A stretch of DNA of 64,000 bases from CAADGU01 sp035444285 (GCA_035444285.1 DAOMOK010000002.1:494727-558726); one strand, 5' to 3'; shown: positions 51,802 through 61,181, counted from the first letter of the stretch. The notes: generated by a model from the sequence alone, not told the origin. Numbers and translations: made by a program.

Positions 51802-54036
51802 ATGAAAACGATAGGTGTATTGACAAGCGGGGGTGACGCCCCCGGTATGAATGCCGCCGTGCGCGCTGTGGTGCGGGCGGCGTTGGCGAGTGGCGCTGTG
51901 CCCTACGCCATCTACGAAGGCTACCAGGGCATGGTCGAAGGCGGCCACCGGATTCGCCAGATGACCTGGCAAGATGTAGGCGGCATCTTGCACAAAGGGG
52001 GGACCGTCATTGGCACGGCCCGTTCCGAGGCGTTTCGAGAGCGACACGGCCGTTTACAGGCTGCCGCTAATCTCCTGCAACATGGCATTGATAATCTGGT
52101 GGTCATTGGCGGTGACGGCAGCCTCACCGGGGCCAACCTGTTTCGCCAGGAGTGGTCAGGACTGTTAGCCGAATTGGTGGATACGGGTCAGATTAGCCCG
52201 GAACTGGCGGCACAGCATCAACAATTGACCATCATGGGGCTGGTTGGCTCTATTGACAATGATATGTGGGGTACCGACATCTCCATTGGCGCGGACACGG
52301 CGCTGCGGCGCATTACCGATGCCATAGATGCCATTTCCAGCACCGCCGCCAGCCACCAGCGCACCTTTGTGGTGGAAGTGATGGGGCGGCGCGCCGGTTA
52401 TCTGGCCATGATGAGCGGCCTGGCGTCCGGCGCCGACTGGGTACTCATCCCCGAAAATCCACCCAACCTGGACAACTGGGAAGACAAGATGTGTTCGGTG
52501 CTGAAGTACGGCCGTGAAATTGGCCGCCGTGACAGCATTGTGATTGTGGCCGAGGGGGCGCAAGACCGGCACGGCAACCAAATTTCCTCCGAGTATGTGC
52601 GCCAGGTATTGCAAGACCGGCTGGGCGAGGATGCCCGCGTCACCATCCTCGGTCATGTGCAGCGCGGCGGCTCACCTTCCGCCTTTGACCGCAATTTAAG
52701 CACCCTGACGGGGGTAGCGGCCGTAGACCTGATCTTGGCTGGGGAATTGGTCGGGCAGGCACATGTCGTTGGCCTGAAAGGGAACAAGATCGTCAACACC
52801 CCCCTGGAAGAGTGCCTGCAAAAAACGCGCGAAATCAACGAGGCTGTAGATACGATGCAGTACAGCCGGGCCATGGAACTGCGCGGCTCCGGCTTCCGCG
52901 AATCATTCCAGACTGTGCGCACCCTGGTGCGGGCGCAGCCCCATGAGCCACAGCCGGGGCAGCGCCAACTACGCATTGGCGTGTTGACGGCAGGCGCCCC
53001 TTCGCCGGGCATGAACACCATCATGCGCGCGGCTGTGCGCCTGGGCCTGGATCGGGGGCACAAAATGGTGGGCGTTTACAATGGTTTTTATGGCCTGGTA
53101 AACGATCAAATTCAGGATGTCAACTGGATGACGGTGAATGGCTGGGCTTATCTGGGTGGCTCCGAATTGGGCACCAACCGACACATGCCCGCCAACGGCG
53201 ATTTTTATGCCATTGCCCGCAACATCGAAAAACATAATATCGAGGGATTATTGATCGTCGGCGGCTGGTCGGGGTATGAGGCGGCGCTGTCACTGTATAA
53301 TCAGCGTACCCATTTCCCTGCTTTCAACATCCCCATCGTCTTGCTGCCCGCTACCATTGACAACGATCTGCCCGGTTCAGAACTGAGCGTGGGCGCGGAC
53401 ACAGCCCTCAATAGCATCGTGGAGGCAGTAGATAAGATCAAACAATCCGCAGTCGCGTCAAGACGGGTGTTTGTGGTGGAGGTCATGGGGCGGCGCTGCG
53501 GTTATCTGGCGCTGATGGGGGCGTTGGCCTCCGGTGCGGAACGAGTCTATTTGCACGAAGAAGGGGTCTCCATTGACAATATGCGTGACGATGTGGCTCT
53601 GCTCAAAGATGGTTTTCGCGGCGGCAAACGGCTGGGGGTGATGATTCGCAGCGAGGGGGCCAATGATACCTATACCACCGAATTTATGTGCAAATTACTG
53701 GAAGAAGAGGGGCGCGGCCTGTTTACGGCGCGGCAGTGTATTTTGGGTCATTTGCAGCAGGGCGGCAATCCGACGCCGTATGACCGCATTTTGGGCACAC
53801 GGCTGGCGGCCAAATGTATTGCCTATCTGGAAGAACAGATCGGGCAGACGGAGCCACAAAGCGCCTGTATCGGTCTGATGCGCGGCTCCTACAAATTCAC
53901 TGATTTACAGGATTTACCCCGGCTGATGGATGAAGCCAACGGCCGTCCCAAAGAACAATGGTGGCTCAACCTGCGCCCCATCGCCCGGATGCTGGCCAAA
54001 CCGGCCGCGAATGGTCAATTGTCAACTGACAATTGA
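51802..54036 (+). CDS. pfkA: ATP-type 6-phosphofructokinase, tandem double domain
   Basis: 744 residues, two PFK domains. N-terminal half: IGVLTSGGDAPGMNAAVRAV, GGDGSLTGANLF (Gly rather than Asp, hence ATP-type) and GSIDNDMWGTDISIGADTAL with the catalytic Asp. C-terminal half (from about 394): IGVLTAGAPSPGMNTIMRAA, VGGWSGYEAAL in place of GGDGS, and PATIDNDLPGSELSVGADTA. The altered nucleotide loop suggests the second half is regulatory, parallel to eukaryotic PFKs. Start at ATG 51802; the frame is open upstream to 51685 but those residues do not fit. The last residues (GQLSTDN) are encoded by a TGACAATTGACC repeat. Confidence 0.94.
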   Translation: MKTIGVLTSGGDAPGMNAAVRAVVRAALASGAVPYAIYEGYQGMVEGGHRIRQMTWQDVGGILHKGGTVIGTARSEAFRERHGRLQAAANLLQHGIDNLVVIGGDGSLTGANLFRQEWSGLLAELVDTGQISPELAAQHQQLTIMGLVGSIDNDMWGTDISIGADTALRRITDAIDAISSTAASHQRTFVVEVMGRRAGYLAMMSGLASGADWVLIPENPPNLDNWEDKMCSVLKYGREIGRRDSIVIVAEGAQDRHGNQISSEYVRQVLQDRLGEDARVTILGHVQRGGSPSAFDRNLSTLTGVAAVDLILAGELVGQAHVVGLKGNKIVNTPLEECLQKTREINEAVDTMQYSRAMELRGSGFRESFQTVRTLVRAQPHEPQPGQRQLRIGVLTAGAPSPGMNTIMRAAVRLGLDRGHKMVGVYNGFYGLVNDQIQDVNWMTVNGWAYLGGSELGTNRHMPANGDFYAIARNIEKHNIEGLLIVGGWSGYEAALSLYNQRTHFPAFNIPIVLLPATIDNDLPGSELSVGADTALNSIVEAVDKIKQSAVASRRVFVVEVMGRRCGYLALMGALASGAERVYLHEEGVSIDNMRDDVALLKDGFRGGKRLGVMIRSEGANDTYTTEFMCKLLEEEGRGLFTARQCILGHLQQGGNPTPYDRILGTRLAAKCIAYLEEQIGQTEPQSACIGLMRGSYKFTDLQDLPRLMDEANGRPKEQWWLNLRPIARMLAKPAANGQLSTDN

Positions 54037-54058
54037 CCATTGACAAGTGACCAATGAC
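54011..54058. repeat. TGACCAAT / GTCAATTG array
   Basis: TGGTCAATTGTCAACTGACA is followed by ATTGACCATTGACAAGTGAC and CAATGAC. It covers the pfk stop codon and the start of the next gene. Confidence 0.8.
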
Positions 54059-55301
54059 TAAACCAATCCATTTACTCCACTTTGCCGATGCGCATATTGA
54101 TATGATCAATCACGGCCGTCACGACCCCCAGACTGGGTTGCCGATTCGGGTGTTAGACTTTTTGGCGGCGCTGGATCAGGTGGTGGACACGGCCGTAGCC
54201 GAAAAAGTAGACTTGGTGCTCTTTGCCGGGGACGCTTACAAAGACCGTAACCCGCAGCCCACCTTCCAACGCGAATGGGGGCGGCGCATGATGCGCCTCT
54301 CCCAGGCCGGTATTCCCACGCTGCTGCTGGTAGGCAACCATGATGTGGCCCCCGCTACCGGCCGCGCCCACACCCTGCACGAATTCAGCACCCTGCACGT
54401 CCCCCACATCCACGTGGCCGACTCCATCCGGCTGTGGCGGCCCGATGAGTTGGGGCTGCCCGTGCAAATCATCACCGTGCCCTGGGTTTCGCGCAGCCGC
54501 ATGGCCCGCCTGGTAGAGACAAAAACCCTGGCGGACGCGCCCGCCGCCGATGTGTACGAACAGATGGAAGAGGTGGTAGGGGAGTTAATCGCCCGGCAAA
54601 TCGAAATGTCCGACCGGAACCTGCCGCTCATCCTGACCGCCCATGCCAGCGTGCAGGGAGCCAGGTATGGCAGCGAACGCGCCGTCATGTTGGGGCATGA
54701 GTTGGTGCTCAGCGGCGGCCTGGTGAATGACAACCGGCTGGATTATGTGGCCTTGGGGCACATTCACCAGCACCAGTCGCTCAACGGCGACGCCCACCCG
54801 CCTATCATCTATCCCGGTTCCATTGAGCGCATAGATTTTGGCGAGGCGCGGGAGAAGAAGGGGTTTGTGCTGGCGCAGGTGAGCCGGGGTCAGACTACCT
54901 GGCAGTTCCACGAACTGCGCACCCGCCGTTTTGTAGACCCCGAACCGATCACCCCCCGCGCTGACCACTTCATGGCCGACATCCTCAGCCAGCTACCGGC
55001 GGCGGACGCTGTCACCGACGCCATTTGCCGCATTCGCCTGGCCTACCCGGCCGACCTGGAGCCGCTGCTGGACGAAAAAGCGATCCACGATCACTTGAGC
55101 CAGGCGTTTGAAGTGCATATCCGCAAACACCATATCCAGGAAAAACGCGCCCGGCTGGGGGATGCCGCCGGCGTGGAGCAAATGACGCCGGCCGAACTGC
55201 TCACCATTTATTGGGACGCCATCGGCATGGAGGGGGCGGAGACGGCCGTGCTGCAACAGATGGCGGGGGAGGTGTTTACGGCCGTAGCAGATAGTTCGTA
55301 G
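54054..55301 (+). CDS. SbcD/Mre11-like exonuclease subunit
   Basis: 415 residues. Metallophosphoesterase motifs: LLHFADAHIDMINHG (DxH), LVLFAGDAYKDRNP (GDxxD-like), LLLVGNHDVAP (GNHD), LILTAHASVQG, and VALGHIHQHQSL (GHxH). After the catalytic domain (to about 290) there is a C-terminal capping region. SbcD acts with SbcC on hairpins and double-strand ends; no sbcC gene is in the window, so it may lie elsewhere. The start codon lies in a repeat array. The abundance of palindromes here makes a hairpin nuclease notable. Confidence 0.88.
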   Translation: MTKPIHLLHFADAHIDMINHGRHDPQTGLPIRVLDFLAALDQVVDTAVAEKVDLVLFAGDAYKDRNPQPTFQREWGRRMMRLSQAGIPTLLLVGNHDVAPATGRAHTLHEFSTLHVPHIHVADSIRLWRPDELGLPVQIITVPWVSRSRMARLVETKTLADAPAADVYEQMEEVVGELIARQIEMSDRNLPLILTAHASVQGARYGSERAVMLGHELVLSGGLVNDNRLDYVALGHIHQHQSLNGDAHPPIIYPGSIERIDFGEAREKKGFVLAQVSRGQTTWQFHELRTRRFVDPEPITPRADHFMADILSQLPAADAVTDAICRIRLAYPADLEPLLDEKAIHDHLSQAFEVHIRKHHIQEKRARLGDAAGVEQMTPAELLTIYWDAIGMEGAETAVLQQMAGEVFTAVADSS

Positions 55302-55329
55302 TCGGCGATTCATCGCCGTCTACAAACTG

Positions 55330-56157
55330 TTAATATGCCAGAACGAGGAGCAGGCCGCAGGCGAGTTCCACGCCGATTTCGGTGAAGCCGAATTTTTTGA
55401 TGTGGGGGATGGGGCGCGGTTGGGGATAGGCCCAGAGGGCGCGCCCGGCCAGGCCGAGAAAGGGCAGGATGGCCAGGGGCGGGATGTGGCCGGTTACGGC
55501 CGTACCTACCACGACTGTCAGCCCTACCAGATGCACCGCTAACATGGGGCGGCGGTCAGCGGCACGGCCGTGTGTATCCGCCAGGCGCAGCCGCACATAG
55601 AGCACGCCTAACACGTTCAGCAGCGCCAGCAGCGCCCACAACCACCAGGCAACGGCCGTCATCTGCCCGGTGGCGGCGATATAGGCTGCTGGGGCGGTCA
55701 GGGCCAGCCCGGCGGCCCCGGCCAACTCCATCCACAAGACGCGCACACTGGTCTGGCGACCCAGAGCGGCGGCCACATACACGGTCAGCAGCGCCGCCAC
55801 CGGCAGCGCCAACCAGAAGATAGCGGTCACGCCTGATGCCAGTAACCCTAACAGACAAAGCAGCGCCAAACCGCTCAATGCTACGACCAGCCGTTTGACG
55901 ATGGGCGCGTCACTTTGGCGGCCCCGCCCCTGGCGAATGCGCAGCCAGATGGTGGCCGGTTGGCGCAGCAGGAAGAGCGCCAGGCTGCCCACCAGGACGA
56001 GCAATGTTGCCAGATTGAAAGCGCCGGCTACGGCCGTGCCCACCAGATACGGCACGAGCAGCCACGACCACGACCCATGTTCGGCCGGCAACAATAACTG
56101 CTTCCGAAAACCTCTTTTCCCTTTCTCATTTGCTCGACCGTTTACCTCATCAGCCAT
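55330..56157 (-). CDS. YwiC-like membrane protein
   Basis: 275 residues. RKQLLLPAEHGSWSWLLVPY resembles the PKEHGAWxxL motif of the YwiC-like family. About eight to nine hydrophobic helices follow. In Bacillus ywiC lies near nitrate-respiration genes, but function is unknown. I start at ATG 56157, which overlaps the upstream gene's stop by eight bases; an in-frame start at 56178 is possible. Probably cotranscribed with the oxidase gene. Confidence 0.82.
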   Translation of the reverse strand: MADEVNGRANEKGKRGFRKQLLLPAEHGSWSWLLVPYLVGTAVAGAFNLATLLVLVGSLALFLLRQPATIWLRIRQGRGRQSDAPIVKRLVVALSGLALLCLLGLLASGVTAIFWLALPVAALLTVYVAAALGRQTSVRVLWMELAGAAGLALTAPAAYIAATGQMTAVAWWLWALLALLNVLGVLYVRLRLADTHGRAADRRPMLAVHLVGLTVVVGTAVTGHIPPLAILPFLGLAGRALWAYPQPRPIPHIKKFGFTEIGVELACGLLLVLAY

Positions 56158-57325
56158 GGTGTCTCGACGCCTCCTCACCGGTTGTCTGTGACGCCAGGGC
56201 CCGCCAGCGGAATTTGGGCAGCCAGGGGTTGGGTTTGCCTTCCACGGCGTCGGCGATCAGGTTGCCCAGGACGGGAGCGAACTTGAAGCCGTGGCCGCTG
56301 CCGCCGGCGGCCACCGTCAGCCCGGTTACCTCCGGGTGGCGGTCAATCCAGAAATGTTCGTCCAGGGTGTCGCAGTAGAGGCAGCGGCGGGTGTAAACGA
56401 TGGGCGCATCCGCCAGGGTGGGAAAGGTGGCGGCCAGGAAAGCGCGGAAATTTTGCTCATCTTGTGCTGTAACCACCCGTTCGTCATCACTGGGATGCAA
56501 TCGCAGGCCAATGCCATGATTGGCAATTTTGACTACTTTTTCGCCGGGATGGAGCGGGAAACCGTACCAACCGGTACGGGCGATGTCGCCCGTGAATACA
56601 ACAAAATGGGGCGGCGTAAATAGTTCGGGCTGCGCCGGTTTCAGGTGGAAAACGGGGTGCCCGGTGGATTTCATCACCGGGGCCAGTTCGGGCAGCAGCA
56701 GGTGGGTCCAGGTGCCGGCGGCGACGATTACGTGGTCGGTGGGGAAGGTGTGCCCTTCGGCGGTGCGCACGGCCGTGACCCGCCCCCCCTCACGCACAAT
56801 CTCCACGGCCGTCTGCCTGGTCAATACGGTCACACCCAACTGCTGCGCCTGCGCCAGCAGCGCCTCGACCACACGGCCGCTCTCCGCATACCCACCCTGC
56901 GCATGGTAAAAACCATCTACAAATGCGCCCGGTTTCCAGGCCGGGAAGCGGCGGCTGATTTCGTCAGCCCCCAGGCGTTCTGGCCGGTGGCCGCGTTTCA
57001 AGAGCATCTGGTAGCTTTCATACTCAAAGCCACCGGGGGCCATGGCCTGCTGCGTGAACATGGTCACGCCAATCTCGTGAAAGAGTGGACCAAACATCTC
57101 GTTCCACTGCCGCCAGCCCACCAGCGATTCCTCCACCATCGCCATATACTGCTCATCTGCGCCATATTCCATGCGGATCACTTTGCTGATGTCCGTGGAG
57201 GCAGCCAGCGGATGGGGCAGGGGGCCGGGGTCGAGAACGGCCGTGCGCCAGCCGCGTTGTTGCAGGCTCACGGCCGTTGTCATGCCAAATATGCCCGCGC
57301 CGATGATGACGATGTCGTAATTCAT
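56150..57325 (-). CDS. MSOX/MTOX-type FAD amine oxidase
   Basis: 391 residues. DIVIIGAGIFGMTTAVSLQQ is the N-terminal FAD-binding motif. STDISKVIRMEYGADEQYMA and the C-terminal RRCLYCDTLDEHFWIDRHPE match monomeric sarcosine oxidase and N-methyltryptophan oxidase; the Cys in RRCLYC corresponds to the covalent FAD site. GSGHGFKFAPVLGNLIAD closes the fold. It should oxidise an N-methyl amino acid or similar secondary amine, releasing H2O2 and formaldehyde in sarcosine-type members. Substrate not resolved. Confidence 0.88.
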   Translation of the reverse strand: MNYDIVIIGAGIFGMTTAVSLQQRGWRTAVLDPGPLPHPLAASTDISKVIRMEYGADEQYMAMVEESLVGWRQWNEMFGPLFHEIGVTMFTQQAMAPGGFEYESYQMLLKRGHRPERLGADEISRRFPAWKPGAFVDGFYHAQGGYAESGRVVEALLAQAQQLGVTVLTRQTAVEIVREGGRVTAVRTAEGHTFPTDHVIVAAGTWTHLLLPELAPVMKSTGHPVFHLKPAQPELFTPPHFVVFTGDIARTGWYGFPLHPGEKVVKIANHGIGLRLHPSDDERVVTAQDEQNFRAFLAATFPTLADAPIVYTRRCLYCDTLDEHFWIDRHPEVTGLTVAAGGSGHGFKFAPVLGNLIADAVEGKPNPWLPKFRWRALASQTTGEEASRHHG

Positions 57326-57336
57326 ACAGCCTCCGT

Positions 57337-57378
57337 TGCGGTGAGCAGGTGAAGGGGTGAGAGGGTGAGGGGGTGAAT
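57337..57378. repeat. GTGAGGGGGTGA array
   Basis: GTGAGCAGGTGAAGGGGTGA and GAGGGTGAGGGGGTGAATGG: G-rich units ending in GTGA. Confidence 0.7.
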
Positions 57379-57449
57379 GGGTATCATGATCAGTATTTTA
57401 TCCTGGTTACGGCCGTTGTTCACGTATATCATTCGTTGGAAACAAAAGC

Positions 57450-57528
57450 CCGAAGCCCGACCTCCGATTTCGGGTCACGGATTACGGAACACGGATTACG
57501 GATTACGGATTACGACTTACGGATAACC
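57450..57528. repeat. GGATTACG array
   Basis: GGGTCACGGATTACGGAACA and CGGATTACGGATTACGGATT, then ACGACTTACGGATAACC. It immediately precedes the HAD gene and holds no clear ribosome site. The frame through it is open but is not counted as coding. Confidence 0.88.
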
Positions 57529-57531
57529 AGC

Positions 57532-58173
57532 ATGATAAAAGCAATCATTTTCGACTTTGGCGGGGTGATTCTGCGCACACAAGATTGGTCGGGTAGGCAG
57601 CGTTGGGAGCAGCGCCTGGGCCTGCCCGAACATGGCGCGGAGCAGTTGGTGTTTAACAGCGAGATGGGGCGGTTGGCGCAGCACGGCCGTATCAGTTACG
57701 ACGAACTCTGGCAATGGGTGGGGCAAACATGTGGCCTGTCGGCGGCGGAACTGGCCCAGTTCCAGGCTGATTTTTGGGCAGGGGATGTGTTGGATGGGGA
57801 GTTGGTGGCGATGATACGGGGGTTACGGCCGTTGTACCAGACCGCTCTCATCAGCAATGCCTTTGACGACCTGCGCCATGTGCTAACCGACCAGTTTGCC
57901 ATTGCCGACGCCTTTGACGTGATCGTCATCTCTGCCGAAGAAGGGATCATGAAACCAGATTCGCGCATCTACCACATGGCCCTGGAACGGCTGGGCTGCC
58001 GCCCGGAGGAGGCGGTGTTCATTGATGATTTTGCCCGCAACATTGCCGGGGCGCAGGCGGTGGGGCTGCATACCATTCACTTCACGCCTGGTATAGATTT
58101 AACTGGTATCATCAACGATTTGGCAGCCGAAATCAATCGGCCCAATCCCAACAACTTTGATAAACGCGAATGA
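57532..58173 (+). CDS. HAD-IA family hydrolase
   Basis: 213 residues. MIKAIIFDFGGVILRTQDWS (motif I, with DFGG in place of DxDG) is followed by TALISNAFDDLRHVL (motif II), KPDSRIYHMALERLG (Lys motif) and AVFIDDFARNIAGAQAVGLH (motif IV). The DFGGV form is typical of epoxide-hydrolase N-terminal-like and YihX-like phosphatases. Substrate unknown. Its stop overlaps the start of the double-GNAT gene by four bases. Confidence 0.9.
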   Translation: MIKAIIFDFGGVILRTQDWSGRQRWEQRLGLPEHGAEQLVFNSEMGRLAQHGRISYDELWQWVGQTCGLSAAELAQFQADFWAGDVLDGELVAMIRGLRPLYQTALISNAFDDLRHVLTDQFAIADAFDVIVISAEEGIMKPDSRIYHMALERLGCRPEEAVFIDDFARNIAGAQAVGLHTIHFTPGIDLTGIINDLAAEINRPNPNNFDKRE

Positions 58174-59195
58174 ACGAAGAAGCTATCTGGCAAAACTATT
58201 TGCCGGTCGGATTTACGGCCCGGCCGTCCATCCTGGCAGACGCCGCAGCGGCCACAGAGGTATTTAATGCGGCTGCCATCAAGTATTCCGGTCAACCTGC
58301 TTTTGGACTAGATCAAACCATCAATTTTTGGAAGTCGCCAGGGTTTGATATGGCGCAAAGCAGTCGTGTGATCCTGGCTCCAGACGGCCGTATGGCAGCC
58401 CAAGTAGATGTGGATGATACGATGTCTGTCCCGGTAGCCCCCCGTATTTGGGGACGGGTGCATCCCGATTATGAAGGAATGGGTATTGGCACGGCCGTCC
58501 TGGTTTGGGCCGAGCAGCGTGCCCGTGCCGTGTTTGGCCGCGTACCGGCTGAGGCTCAGGTGCAATTGCTGGTGTTGGGCATTCCAGAAACGGCCGTGTC
58601 CACTCATCAACTCCTGCAAAAATTGAGCTTTCGCCATGTCCGCGACTTTTACCGCATGGTCATTGAATTTGACCATGAACCACCCCTGCCTGTCTGGCCA
58701 CCAGGCATTACCCTGAGCAATATGGCTGAACGACCGGATTATGTGCCAGTGGCCGCTGCCCGCGAAGAGGCATTTCAGGATCACTGGGGGCACGTCAGTG
58801 TGCCTTTGCCGGACGCTGTGGAGAACTTGCGGCACTGGCTGGAAAATGACCTGCTGCATGAACCGGATGGGGAACTGCTGGCAATGGCCGGTGAGGAAGT
58901 TGCCGGGCTGTGCCTGTGCCGCATGGGGGAATATAGCGATCCGGACATGGGATGGGTGAGTGTATTGGCCGTGCGACGGCCGTATCGTGGGCAAGGATTG
59001 GGCAAGGCGCTGCTACAACAAAGCTTCTGCCAGTTTTATACACGCGGTTTCAAACGCGCCGGGTTACAGGTGGATGCCCAAAGCCTCACCGGCGCTACTC
59101 GCTTGTATGAAAAAGCTGGTATGCGGGTGCAAGAGCGTGTGTTGGACTTTGAGAAAGAGCTACGACCAGGGAAAAACATGACTACCCATAACTGA
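58170..59195 (+). CDS. Tandem GNAT-domain acetyltransferase
   Basis: 341 residues with two GNAT domains. The first (about 15-165) has GRVHPDYEGMGIGTAVLVWA; the second (about 172-330) has VLAVRRPYRGQGLGKALLQQ, a textbook acetyl-CoA loop, then SLTGATRLYEKAGMRVQER. The double arrangement resembles mycothiol synthase-type proteins in layout, but no mycothiol genes are near and I do not assign that role. Translationally coupled to the HAD gene. Confidence 0.88.
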   Translation: MNEEAIWQNYLPVGFTARPSILADAAAATEVFNAAAIKYSGQPAFGLDQTINFWKSPGFDMAQSSRVILAPDGRMAAQVDVDDTMSVPVAPRIWGRVHPDYEGMGIGTAVLVWAEQRARAVFGRVPAEAQVQLLVLGIPETAVSTHQLLQKLSFRHVRDFYRMVIEFDHEPPLPVWPPGITLSNMAERPDYVPVAAAREEAFQDHWGHVSVPLPDAVENLRHWLENDLLHEPDGELLAMAGEEVAGLCLCRMGEYSDPDMGWVSVLAVRRPYRGQGLGKALLQQSFCQFYTRGFKRAGLQVDAQSLTGATRLYEKAGMRVQERVLDFEKELRPGKNMTTHN

Positions 59196-59218
59196 TCAGC
59201 CGTATGGGAAAGGGGTGA

Positions 59219-60301
59219 TCAGTTATGGACGTTGACCAGCGTACCAACTGAAGCCCAATAGTAAATCCATTCGGCGTCGCTGGTTTTCAGGTTGACACAG
59301 CCGTGGCTCATGGGTGTGCCAAAGTTGCTGTGCCAGAAGGTGCCGTGCAGCGCGTAATCATTGTAGAAGTACATGACGTAAGGTACATTTTCCAGGTAAT
59401 AGTCATAACCGAGCAAACGGCCGTCCATCGTCTGGCTCTGGTAGGTTAACCAGATGCGAAACTGCCCGGTGACGGTGGGGTGCTGCGCGGTGCCGGAGGA
59501 GATGAGGGTCTGGAAGACCAACTCGTTGCCCACGTAGGCGCGCAGGGTTTGGGTGGACAGGTCTACGTCTATCCATTTCTCGTCGGCGGCGACGCCAAAC
59601 GGCCGTGTCAGATAAGCATTGCCGCTGTCGCTGACGAAGGTAGGCGCCCAGGTTGGTGTGGGCGTGGGGGTAGGCGTCGGCGTGGGCGTCACCGTCCAGG
59701 TGGCGCGCGGCTGGCTGTTCATGGCAGCCGCAATCTGTTTAGCCGGCACAAAGGGGGTGGGCGTTTCGGTGGGCAATAAAGGTATTGCCTGTGCCGCCTG
59801 GGGGAGTACCTCTACTTCTTCAGATAGAATAGCGGCGCTTTGTAATTGCACAGGTGAGGCGTCGGGCACGGCCGTGACGGTTTGCGTTCTCCACCAGGCC
59901 AAAACGGCCACGCCCATAAAAACGAACAAAATGACCAGAACCAGCCCCCCCCATAGCAGCGGTTGGCGGTTTTGTTGGCGGCGTCCTGGTGCGGGTGTTG
60001 GTTTGGGTGGGGTGGTGACGGCCGTTTTTGCCAGCCGCGCCTCAGCCCAGGCGCGCGCCTCGATGATACGTGGTTCATCAGGATTCAGCCGTTCGGCGCG
60101 CTGCACATAGTCCAGACTGGCCTGCGGCGTGGGGGCCACCCCGGCTAACCACAGCCAGACCCGGTAATCATGTGGGTAGAATTGGGCGGCTTCATGCAGC
60201 AGGCGGCGCGCTTCGGTGCGGTCGCCCTGTTGCAGCGCCACACGCGCCTGCTTTACCAGTTCAGCGGCAGAAGGGGGTGGCGTAGCATAGGCATTAGTCA
60301 T
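59219..60301 (-). CDS. L,D-transpeptidase (YkuD) with N-terminal repeat region
   Basis: 360 residues. N-terminal helical TPR-like region (about 12-95), a membrane helix near 130-150 (LLWGGLVLVILFVFMGVAVL), a Pro/Thr linker, then a YkuD domain (about 240-360). The catalytic motif is HGTFWHSNFGTPMSHGCVNL, with the nucleophile Cys in SHGC. It forms 3-3 cross-links or anchors proteins in peptidoglycan outside the membrane. The N-terminal cytoplasmic TPR-like part with a single-pass anchor is an unusual layout for the family. ATG 60301 overlaps the stop of the amidase gene by four bases. Confidence 0.9.
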   Translation of the reverse strand: MTNAYATPPPSAAELVKQARVALQQGDRTEARRLLHEAAQFYPHDYRVWLWLAGVAPTPQASLDYVQRAERLNPDEPRIIEARAWAEARLAKTAVTTPPKPTPAPGRRQQNRQPLLWGGLVLVILFVFMGVAVLAWWRTQTVTAVPDASPVQLQSAAILSEEVEVLPQAAQAIPLLPTETPTPFVPAKQIAAAMNSQPRATWTVTPTPTPTPTPTPTWAPTFVSDSGNAYLTRPFGVAADEKWIDVDLSTQTLRAYVGNELVFQTLISSGTAQHPTVTGQFRIWLTYQSQTMDGRLLGYDYYLENVPYVMYFYNDYALHGTFWHSNFGTPMSHGCVNLKTSDAEWIYYWASVGTLVNVHN

Positions 60302-61077
60302 CGCACCCCCAGTTGGGTGAGATAACATTGGATGCCGCTGCCCACGCCGGCGGCGGGCACGTCGCTGCGGTTGGTGAGAATGTCCCGGTCTAAATTCATA
60401 AAACCGACTTCGATAATGATGGCGGGCACACCCAGCGGAATTTCACGGAAGACGTGATAGTCGGTCATGTGTTCGGTGATGGTGTGAGGGTGGTAGGGCA
60501 GTTCGGTGATACGGCCGTATTCTTGTTCCACACATGCCTCCAAAGCAGAGGAATTAGTGTAGGACGAACCAGCAATCTTAAAGCCGGTCAACTGATCGTG
60601 GTAATAGACGCAAGAATCGGCATGGATGGAGACGACGGCCGTGGCCCCATAACGCGGCAAACGGGGATCAAATTCCTCCAAAATATCCACCGGGATGCCA
60701 TCAGCCTGCAATTGGGCCGCCACCTGATTGGCGATATTCTCGTTGATCTCCGCTTCGGTCAAACCATCAGGGCAAACGGCGCCGGGGTCAAACCCCTTGT
60801 GCCCGGCAATCAGGCCAATGCGCAGCGGCCCAGGGCTTTGCGCCAGCCGTTGCAGCACCGGTTGTTCCGGTACCGCTTTGTAAATGGGGGCCGCCAGACG
60901 ACCCTGCGTGGTAGCGGCTATAATCTCTGCGGTGGCTTCTTCCGGGCTAAAATACCAATAGACTACCAGCATCCCCATTAGAGACGCCACTAAAAAAACC
61001 ACGATGCGGATGTTTGACAACAGCAGGTGCAGCCAGGATGAATCGGATTGCCAGGAATTTTCTTGGTTCGTCTGCAT
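60298..61077 (-). CDS. N-acetylmuramoyl-L-alanine amidase (Amidase_3)
   Basis: 259 residues with an N-terminal membrane helix (about 26-47) and an AmiC-like zinc amidase domain: RIGLIAGHKGFDPGAVCPDG (first His), GLTEAEINENIANQVAAQLQ (Glu), ATAVVSIHADSC (second His) and PAIIIEVGFMNLDRD (catalytic Glu). It cuts the bond between muramic acid and the stem peptide. It pairs with the L,D-transpeptidase downstream, in an overlapping two-gene operon for wall remodelling. Confidence 0.92.
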   Translation of the reverse strand: MQTNQENSWQSDSSWLHLLLSNIRIVVFLVASLMGMLVVYWYFSPEEATAEIIAATTQGRLAAPIYKAVPEQPVLQRLAQSPGPLRIGLIAGHKGFDPGAVCPDGLTEAEINENIANQVAAQLQADGIPVDILEEFDPRLPRYGATAVVSIHADSCVYYHDQLTGFKIAGSSYTNSSALEACVEQEYGRITELPYHPHTITEHMTDYHVFREIPLGVPAIIIEVGFMNLDRDILTNRSDVPAAGVGSGIQCYLTQLGVR

Positions 61078-61152
61078 TATGTTGACTATTTTACATGAAA
61101 GCGCGACGAAAGTCAGTAGCCAGAGGCCAGAAATTCTCGATCATTTTCCCAC

Positions 61153-61181
61153 TTGACAAAGTGTCATAACTACACTATACT
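61153..61181 (+). promoter_or_regulatory. Near-consensus promoter for nicotinamidase-like gene
   Basis: TTGACA at 61153-61158, 17 bases, TATACT at 61176-61181. The strongest sigma70-type promoter in the window. Confidence 0.85.

Noticed and set aside
57373..57531. N-terminal extension of the HAD hydrolase
   Set aside because: The frame is open but is made of the GGATTACG repeat; the family start MIKAIIFDFGG lies at 57532.
58170..59195. Mycothiol synthase
   Set aside because: Two GNAT domains resemble MshD in layout only; no other mycothiol genes and no specific motif.
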